Below are positions 59,587 to 64,000 of a DNA stretch of 64,000 nucleotides, piece by piece. This DNA is from Caldovatus aquaticus (GTDB lineage: Bacteria; Pseudomonadota; Alphaproteobacteria; Acetobacterales; Acetobacteraceae). Each line of letters opens with the position of its first letter. The stretch's first letter is position 1. The notes under the pieces are model-generated. The model was not told where the DNA came from, made no database searches, and saw only the letters and a program-made list of their open reading frames with translations. Position numbers and translations under genes: made by a program. Where the stretch lies: positions 62,001 to 126,000 of the forward strand of contig NZ_JAHZUY010000001.1 in NCBI RefSeq assembly GCF_019458025.1, written 5' to 3'.

Positions 59587-60666
59587 ATGACCGCGTTCGG
59601 CTGCGGCTGCTGCCCGCCCGGCTTCCCGCACCGCCGCGCCGTGCCGCGCGCCGCCGGCGGCGGCGGAGGCGGCGCGGCGCGCCCGCGGGTGATAGACCCG
59701 CACGCGCACTACTTCCCGCAGGAGTTCCTCGACCTGCTCGCCTCGCCCGACGGCCGCGCCGAGGGCGCGGACTGCCTGCGCGGGCCGGAGGGCTTCACCG
59801 TCGTCGCCGGCGGCATGCGCAACGGCCCGCTGCCCGCCAGGTTCACCGACCTCGCGCCGCGCATCGCCGAGATGGACGCGGCCGGCGTGGACGTGCAGGT
59901 GCTCTCCCTGACCACGCCGATGGTGTACTGGGCCTCGCCGGCGTTCGGCGAGCGCCTGAGCCGCGCCTACAACGACGCGGCGAGCGCGGCGCACCAGCAA
60001 TACCCGGACCGCTTCTTCGGCTTCATCACCCTGCCGCTGCAGGACACCGACCGCAGCCTGCGCGAGCTCGAGCGCGCCCGCGCGCTGCCCGGGATGCGCG
60101 GCGTGTACATGGGCACGCACATCGCCGGCACCGACCTCTCCGCCCCGCGCCTCATGCCGGTGTTCGAGGCGATCGAGGCGGCGGGGCTGAACCTGTTCCT
60201 GCACCCCTGCCAGACGCTCGGCGGGCCGCGGCTCGCCCCCTACTACCTCTCCAACCTGCTCGGCAACCCGTTCGAGAGCGCGGTGGCGGCGGCGCACCTG
60301 ATCTTCGGCGGCGTGCTCGACCGCTGCCCGAGGCTCGAGGTGCACCTGGTGCACGCCGGCGGCGCGCTGCCGGTGCTGTTCGGCCGGCTCGACCACGGCC
60401 ACCGCGTGCGCAAGGAGGCGCGCCACCTGCCGCGGCCGCCGAGCGCCTACAAGCGCCGCTTCGCCTACGACACGCTCTCGCACTCCGCCGAGATCATGCG
60501 CTGGGTGGCCCGCTTCGTCGGCCTCGACCGCGTGACCATCGGCAGCGACTACTGCTTCGACATGGGACTCGAGCGGCCGCTCGAGATCGTGGAGGAGCTC
60601 GGCCTGACGCCGGAGGAGCGCGCCCAGGTGGTGGGCGGCAACGCGGCGCGGCTGCTCGGACTCTAG
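59587..60666 (+). CDS. amidohydrolase 2 / ACMSD-like decarboxylase with Cys/Gly-rich N-terminus
   Basis: The 359-residue metal-dependent barrel enzyme has RVIDPHAHYFPQEFLDLL near residue 35 (HxH pair). AAGLNLFLHPCQTLGG near 200 and LEVHLVHAGGALPVLFGRLD near 252 follow, and VTIGSDYCFDMGLERPLEIV near 315 has the catalytic Asp. The C-terminal GGNAARLLGL is the same as in the amidohydrolase at 51841. The first 34 residues (MTAFGCGCCPPGFPHRRAVP, then a poly-Gly stretch) are odd: three nearby cysteines and no homology expected. The true start may be later, although a purine-rich GCAGGAGGG precedes this ATG. Confidence 0.88.
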   Translation: MTAFGCGCCPPGFPHRRAVPRAAGGGGGGAARPRVIDPHAHYFPQEFLDLLASPDGRAEGADCLRGPEGFTVVAGGMRNGPLPARFTDLAPRIAEMDAAGVDVQVLSLTTPMVYWASPAFGERLSRAYNDAASAAHQQYPDRFFGFITLPLQDTDRSLRELERARALPGMRGVYMGTHIAGTDLSAPRLMPVFEAIEAAGLNLFLHPCQTLGGPRLAPYYLSNLLGNPFESAVAAAHLIFGGVLDRCPRLEVHLVHAGGALPVLFGRLDHGHRVRKEARHLPRPPSAYKRRFAYDTLSHSAEIMRWVARFVGLDRVTIGSDYCFDMGLERPLEIVEELGLTPEERAQVVGGNAARLLGL

Positions 60667-60718
60667 GCCGCCGGACTCGGCCGGCGGCCCCCTCCGGCGC
60701 GGCAGGCGGGCGCCTGCC
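60666..60718. terminator. two hairpins between convergent genes
   Basis: GGCCGCCGG / CCGGCGGCC (9 bp, 6-base loop, 60666-60689) starts at the last base of the amidohydrolase stop. GGCAGGC / GCCTGCC (7 bp, 4-base loop, 60701-60718) lies 5 bases beyond the stop of the oppositely oriented receptor. Each is placed to end one transcript. Neither has a T-tract. Confidence 0.45.
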
Positions 60719-60723
60719 CGCCG

Positions 60724-61731
60724 TCAGTTGTTCACCTCGATCTTCGCCTCCTCGACGATCCGCCGCCAGTTGGCAAGCTCGCCCTCGAACCAGGCCCGCG
60801 CGTCGTCCACCGAGGCGTTCGGCACCGCGCGGATCCCCTGGCGGCGGAAGGCGTCCAGCACCGGCTCCGCGCGCAGCGCCTCCGTCGCGGCGCGGTGCAG
60901 CGCCTCCAGCGCCTCGCGCGGGGTGGCGGCCGGGGCGAACATGCCCTGCCAGGCGATGGTGCCGATGCCCGGGTAGCCGGCCTCGGCGAGCGTGGGGATG
61001 TCGGGGAATTCGGGCAGGCGGGCGTCGGAGATCGCGGCCAGCGCCCGGATGCGCCCGTCGCGGACGTGCCCCGCCGCGGTGGCGACGTTCAGCATGCAGA
61101 ACTGGATGTTGCCGCTCAGCATCTCGGTGATGATCGGGCCGGCGCCGCCCGGCATGGGCACGTGCACCATCTCGATGCCGGCGCGGCGCGCGAACAGCAC
61201 CGCATCGAACTGCGGGTAGCTGCCGACGCCGGCGCTGCAGTAGTTCACCTTGCCCGGATTGGCCCGCGCGTAGGCGACGAATTCTTCCAGCGTGCGCGGG
61301 GCGAAATTGGTCGCGGTGGCGAGCACGAAGGCCGGCAGGTCCGCGAGCCGCCCGACGGCGACCACCTCCTTCGCGTAGTCGAGCGGCATGCGCTGCCGGA
61401 AGAGCACCGGCGTGATGGCGTTGGTGGTGACGTTGCCGATCATCACCGTGTGGCCGTCGGGGCGGGAGCGCGCCATCGCCTCGATCGCGATGATGCCGGC
61501 GGCGCCCGGGCGGTTCTCGACCACGAGCGGCTGGCCGAGCTGGCGGCGCATCTCCTCGCCGAGCAGGCGCGCGACGATGTCGGTCGCGCCGCCGGGCGCG
61601 TAGGGCACGATGACGCGGATGGGGCGCGAGGGGAAACGTTCCCCAGGCGGCTGGCCCTGCGCCCGCGCCGCGCGGGGCAGGGCGGCAAGGCCCGCGGCCG
61701 CCGCCAGCAGGCTTCGCTTCGTGATCGTCAT
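60724..61731 (-). CDS. Bug/TctC-type substrate-binding protein
   Basis: The 335-residue receptor begins MTITKRSLLAAAAGLAALPR with cleavage expected after ARA. FPSRPIRVIVPYAPGGATDI, VVENRPGAAGIIAIEAMA and HVPMPGGAGPIITEMLSGNI then follow in the Bug pattern. It is the last gene of a leftward unit with an Ldh-family dehydrogenase and a Kelch protein, separated from them by an 81 bp gap. It is the fifth Bug receptor in the window. Confidence 0.94.
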   Translation of the reverse strand: MTITKRSLLAAAAGLAALPRAARAQGQPPGERFPSRPIRVIVPYAPGGATDIVARLLGEEMRRQLGQPLVVENRPGAAGIIAIEAMARSRPDGHTVMIGNVTTNAITPVLFRQRMPLDYAKEVVAVGRLADLPAFVLATATNFAPRTLEEFVAYARANPGKVNYCSAGVGSYPQFDAVLFARRAGIEMVHVPMPGGAGPIITEMLSGNIQFCMLNVATAAGHVRDGRIRALAAISDARLPEFPDIPTLAEAGYPGIGTIAWQGMFAPAATPREALEALHRAATEALRAEPVLDAFRRQGIRAVPNASVDDARAWFEGELANWRRIVEEAKIEVNN

Positions 61732-61812
61732 GGCGTATCCTCCCGGTGCGGGCGCCGGTCTCCGGCGCCGCGTTGCGGGACGACTGTAATCACGGCGCGG
61801 AAGCGCCGGTAA

Positions 61813-62907
61813 TCATCTGATCTGTGGCGCGGCATCAGCGCCACTGATGCCGCCGAGGCGCGGCGCGCCGAGCGCGTCGGCGAGCCGGTCGAGCTCCGCG
61901 CGCAGCGGCGGCGGGATGGGGACGCCCCGCGCCGCGCGCTCCTCGCGGCGCAGGTGGCTCTGCTCGCCGGGGAGCCAGATGCGCTCGACGCCGGGAAGAC
62001 GCGCCGAGCCGCGGATGTCGCGCACCAGCGCATCCACCCGGCGCTTGAACGCCGCCACCTCGCCGAAGGCGGCGATGTCGATGGCGAGGATCGCCTGCCC
62101 GGTGTTGGTGGGGGTGGTGTCGTCGGCGTTGAAGTCCACCACCTCGCGGCCCATCGCGGCGCCGTTCAGCGTGCCGGCGAGCAGGCCGAAGACCAGCGCC
62201 AGCCCGTAGCCCTTGTAGCCGCCGATCGGCAGCAGCAGGCCCTCCGCGGCGCGCCTCGGGTCGGTCAGCGGGCGGCCCTCGCGGTCCACCATCCACCCTT
62301 CGGGCATCGGCTCGCCGCGCTGCGCCCTGGTCTTCACCTTGCCGTAGGCGGCGACGGTGGTGGCCATGTCGAGCACCACCGGCGGCTCCTCGCCCGCCGG
62401 CACGGCGACCGCGATCGGGTTGGTCGAGAGCAGCAGCTCGAGCCCGCCCCAGGGCGGCAGGTGGTTGGCGCTGCCGACCGCGAGGTAGAGGCCGATCATG
62501 TCGTGCGCGAGCGCCATGCGCGCGTAGAGCGAGGCGGGACCGGCATGGTTGCCGTTGCGCACGCCGCACCACGCCACGCCCTGGCTGCGCGCCTTGGCGA
62601 TCGCGGTCTGCGCCGCGACGCGCACGGCGAGGTGGCCGAGGCCGTTGTCGCCGTCCACCAGCGCGCTCGCCGGCCGCTCCGCGACGATGCGGATGCGGGG
62701 GCGGAGGTTGATGCCGCCGGCGCGGATGCGGCGGACGTATTGCGGCAGGCGGAAGACGCCGTGGCCGTCGGCGCCGATCAGGTCGGCCTCCGCCATCAGA
62801 CCGGCGACGATCCCCGCGTCCTCCTCCGGCACGCCGGCGGCGGCGAGGACGCCGGCGATGAAGCGGCGGAGCGCCGCGCCGGGGACGCGGAGGGCGTCGC
62901 CGCTCAC
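61813..62907 (-). CDS. Ldh/Mdh type 2 family NAD(P)-dependent dehydrogenase
   Basis: The 364-residue protein is of the malate/L-lactate/ureidoglycolate dehydrogenase family (YlbC, DlgD type), which has a non-Rossmann NAD(P) fold. Characteristic parts are LIGADGHGVFRLPQYVRRIR near residue 52 and NGLGHLAVRVAAQTAIAKAR near 95. VAWCGVRNGNHAGPASLYAR holds the catalytic His near 120, and LSTNPIAVAVPAGEEPPVVL is near 160. GGYKGYGLALVFGLLAGTLN is near 228. It oxidises a 2-hydroxy acid to a 2-oxo acid or the reverse. Its ATG overlaps the Kelch gene stop in an ATGA. Confidence 0.92.
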   Translation of the reverse strand: MSGDALRVPGAALRRFIAGVLAAAGVPEEDAGIVAGLMAEADLIGADGHGVFRLPQYVRRIRAGGINLRPRIRIVAERPASALVDGDNGLGHLAVRVAAQTAIAKARSQGVAWCGVRNGNHAGPASLYARMALAHDMIGLYLAVGSANHLPPWGGLELLLSTNPIAVAVPAGEEPPVVLDMATTVAAYGKVKTRAQRGEPMPEGWMVDREGRPLTDPRRAAEGLLLPIGGYKGYGLALVFGLLAGTLNGAAMGREVVDFNADDTTPTNTGQAILAIDIAAFGEVAAFKRRVDALVRDIRGSARLPGVERIWLPGEQSHLRREERAARGVPIPPPLRAELDRLADALGAPRLGGISGADAAPQIR

Positions 62908-63998
62908 CGCGCCACCATGTCGAGGCGGAGCGCGTCGTGCGCGGCGGTGTGCACGGAGACGCCGGTGCCGGCGGACTGCACGTCGCCGCTGACGAGGTGG
63001 AGCCGGTCGCCCAGCACCGCGCCGGCCAGGCCGTGGCGCGGCACGGGCATGGAGGGCAGCACGTGCCAGCGGTTGGCGGCGGGCTCGTAGGCCTCGACGG
63101 CGCGGAAGGTCGCCATCAGGCGGGCGTCCTGGACCTCGCCGCCGGCGACGAGGATGCGCCCGCCATGCACGCCCGCGGCGAAGGCGCTGCGCGGCGTCGG
63201 CATGCGCGCGCGCGCCGCGCCCCAGGAGTCGGAGGCGGGGTCGTATTCCTCCACCACGTCGGTGTTGCTCGCGACCGTGATGAAGGCGCCGCCGAGCCGG
63301 CCGCCGATGGCGTAGATCCGCCCGCCGACCGCCGCCGCCGCGTGGTGGTTGCGCGGCGTCGGCATCGGGCTGCGCGGACGCCAGGCGTTCGCTTCCGGGT
63401 CGTATTCCTCGACGGTGGAGAGGGCGCGGTGCGGCCGGTCGGGCCGCAGGCCGGGCTCCGCGGAGCCGGGGGCGAGACCGGCGCCCCCCACCACGTAGAG
63501 CCTGCCGTTCACCGCCGCGGCCGCCGCCGCGCCGCGGCGCGAGGGCATCGGCGCCAGGGCGCGCCAGGTGTCGCCGCGCGGGTCGTACTCCCAGGCGGCA
63601 TCGGTCGGCACCCAGGAGGGCGGGCGGCCCTCGCCCGGATGGGTGAAGCCGCCGAACGCGTAGATGCGGTCGTTCAGCACCGCGAAGGCCACGTGGTGCG
63701 TCGGCACCGGCATCGGCCGCCTGCGGGTCCAGGCGTCGGCGGCGGGATCGTACTCGTACACCAGGCCCTGCGGCCGCCAGCCGGGGGCGAGGCCGCAGAA
63801 GACGTAGAGCCGGCCGTTCGCCGCGGCGCCGATCAGCTCCTCGGAGGGTTCCGGGAACGGCGCGAGGCGCTGCCAGGGGCCCGCCTGCGGCGCCGGCGCG
63901 GGCTGCGCCAGCGCGCTGCCGGCCCCCGCGCGCCGGACGGCCAGCGCCGCCAGCCCGCCCACGACCGCGGCGCGGCGCCCCGTGAGGAGCCCGGACAT
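62904..63998 (-). CDS. exported Kelch-repeat protein
   Basis: The 364-residue protein has an N-terminal signal (GRRAAVVGGLAALAVRRAGA, cleavage after ALA; RR suggests Tat) and then six Kelch motifs. They are seen as RLYVFCGL, RIYAFGGFTH, RLYVVGGAGL, RIYAIGGRLG, RILVAGGEVQ and RLHLVSGDVQ. Each is followed by a YDPxxDxW-type strand such as YEYDPAADAWTRRRPM. It should fold as a six-bladed beta-propeller in the periplasm. Bacterial propellers of this kind include sialate mutarotases and structural or binding proteins; the role here is not known. It heads an operon with an Ldh-family enzyme and a Bug receptor. The ATG is 3 bases from the window edge. Confidence 0.88.
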   Translation of the reverse strand: MSGLLTGRRAAVVGGLAALAVRRAGAGSALAQPAPAPQAGPWQRLAPFPEPSEELIGAAANGRLYVFCGLAPGWRPQGLVYEYDPAADAWTRRRPMPVPTHHVAFAVLNDRIYAFGGFTHPGEGRPPSWVPTDAAWEYDPRGDTWRALAPMPSRRGAAAAAAVNGRLYVVGGAGLAPGSAEPGLRPDRPHRALSTVEEYDPEANAWRPRSPMPTPRNHHAAAAVGGRIYAIGGRLGGAFITVASNTDVVEEYDPASDSWGAARARMPTPRSAFAAGVHGGRILVAGGEVQDARLMATFRAVEAYEPAANRWHVLPSMPVPRHGLAGAVLGDRLHLVSGDVQSAGTGVSVHTAAHDALRLDMVAR

Positions 63999-64000
63999 TG

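Overview
The window is very GC-rich chromosomal DNA (well above 70% G+C by eye, most third codon positions G or C). It looks like an alphaproteobacterium of the Acetobacteraceae / Roseomonas type. That assignment is inferred from the infA-maf-rng-yacG-tRNA-Phe order beside hisD-hisG-murA-dcd, from the many Bug-type solute receptors, and from base composition. No rRNA, CRISPR array, prophage or intact insertion sequence was seen. Genes are packed tightly, often with ATGA or GTGA stop/start overlaps, and most long alternative-frame ORFs are antisense shadows.

Layout. 1-16.9 kb is accessory metabolism: an MFS permease fragment, a 3-hydroxyisobutyrate-dehydrogenase-like enzyme, a DUF1028 protein, two Bug receptors, a haloacid dehalogenase, an isocitrate-lyase/PEP-mutase enzyme, a TauD-FAH pair, an amino acid oxidase, two SDRs, a luciferase-like monooxygenase and a class III aminotransferase. 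It ends with an L,D-transpeptidase and DUF882 cell-wall pair. 17-26.5 kb is a compact set of genes fitting low-oxygen or stress physiology: PEP synthase, a BON protein, DUF2267, coenzyme-B12-dependent ribonucleotide reductase, NAD synthetase and DUF3775. Its three transcription units each carry an FNR/FixK-like palindrome upstream. 26.5-35.5 kb is a CapA-like gene followed by housekeeping genes and two tRNAs (Phe, Thr).

35.9-45.4 kb is a catabolic operon with its regulator. It encodes a thiamine-diphosphate decarboxylase, a Bug receptor, a complete branched-chain-type ABC importer and an aldehyde dehydrogenase. A divergent MarR regulator lies across a clear palindromic operator. The natural reading is import of an organic acid, decarboxylation of a 2-oxoacid to an aldehyde, and oxidation of the aldehyde. 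The last ABC ATPase (LivF) has no stop codon and runs in frame into the aldehyde dehydrogenase.

46-52.9 kb holds a deacetylase-like gene and a second complete Liv importer with an ACMSD-like amidohydrolase. 53-64 kb holds an orphan CoxL-type molybdenum hydroxylase subunit, an alpha/beta hydrolase lacking the usual nucleophile, two Gfo/Idh/MocA dehydrogenases, two more Bug receptors, another amidohydrolase, an Ldh-family dehydrogenase and a secreted Kelch protein.

The most unusual non-coding signal is a roughly 100 bp repeat found at the 3' ends of three genes, always in the orientation of the gene. It ends in a hairpin, and one base pair shows a compensatory change between copies.
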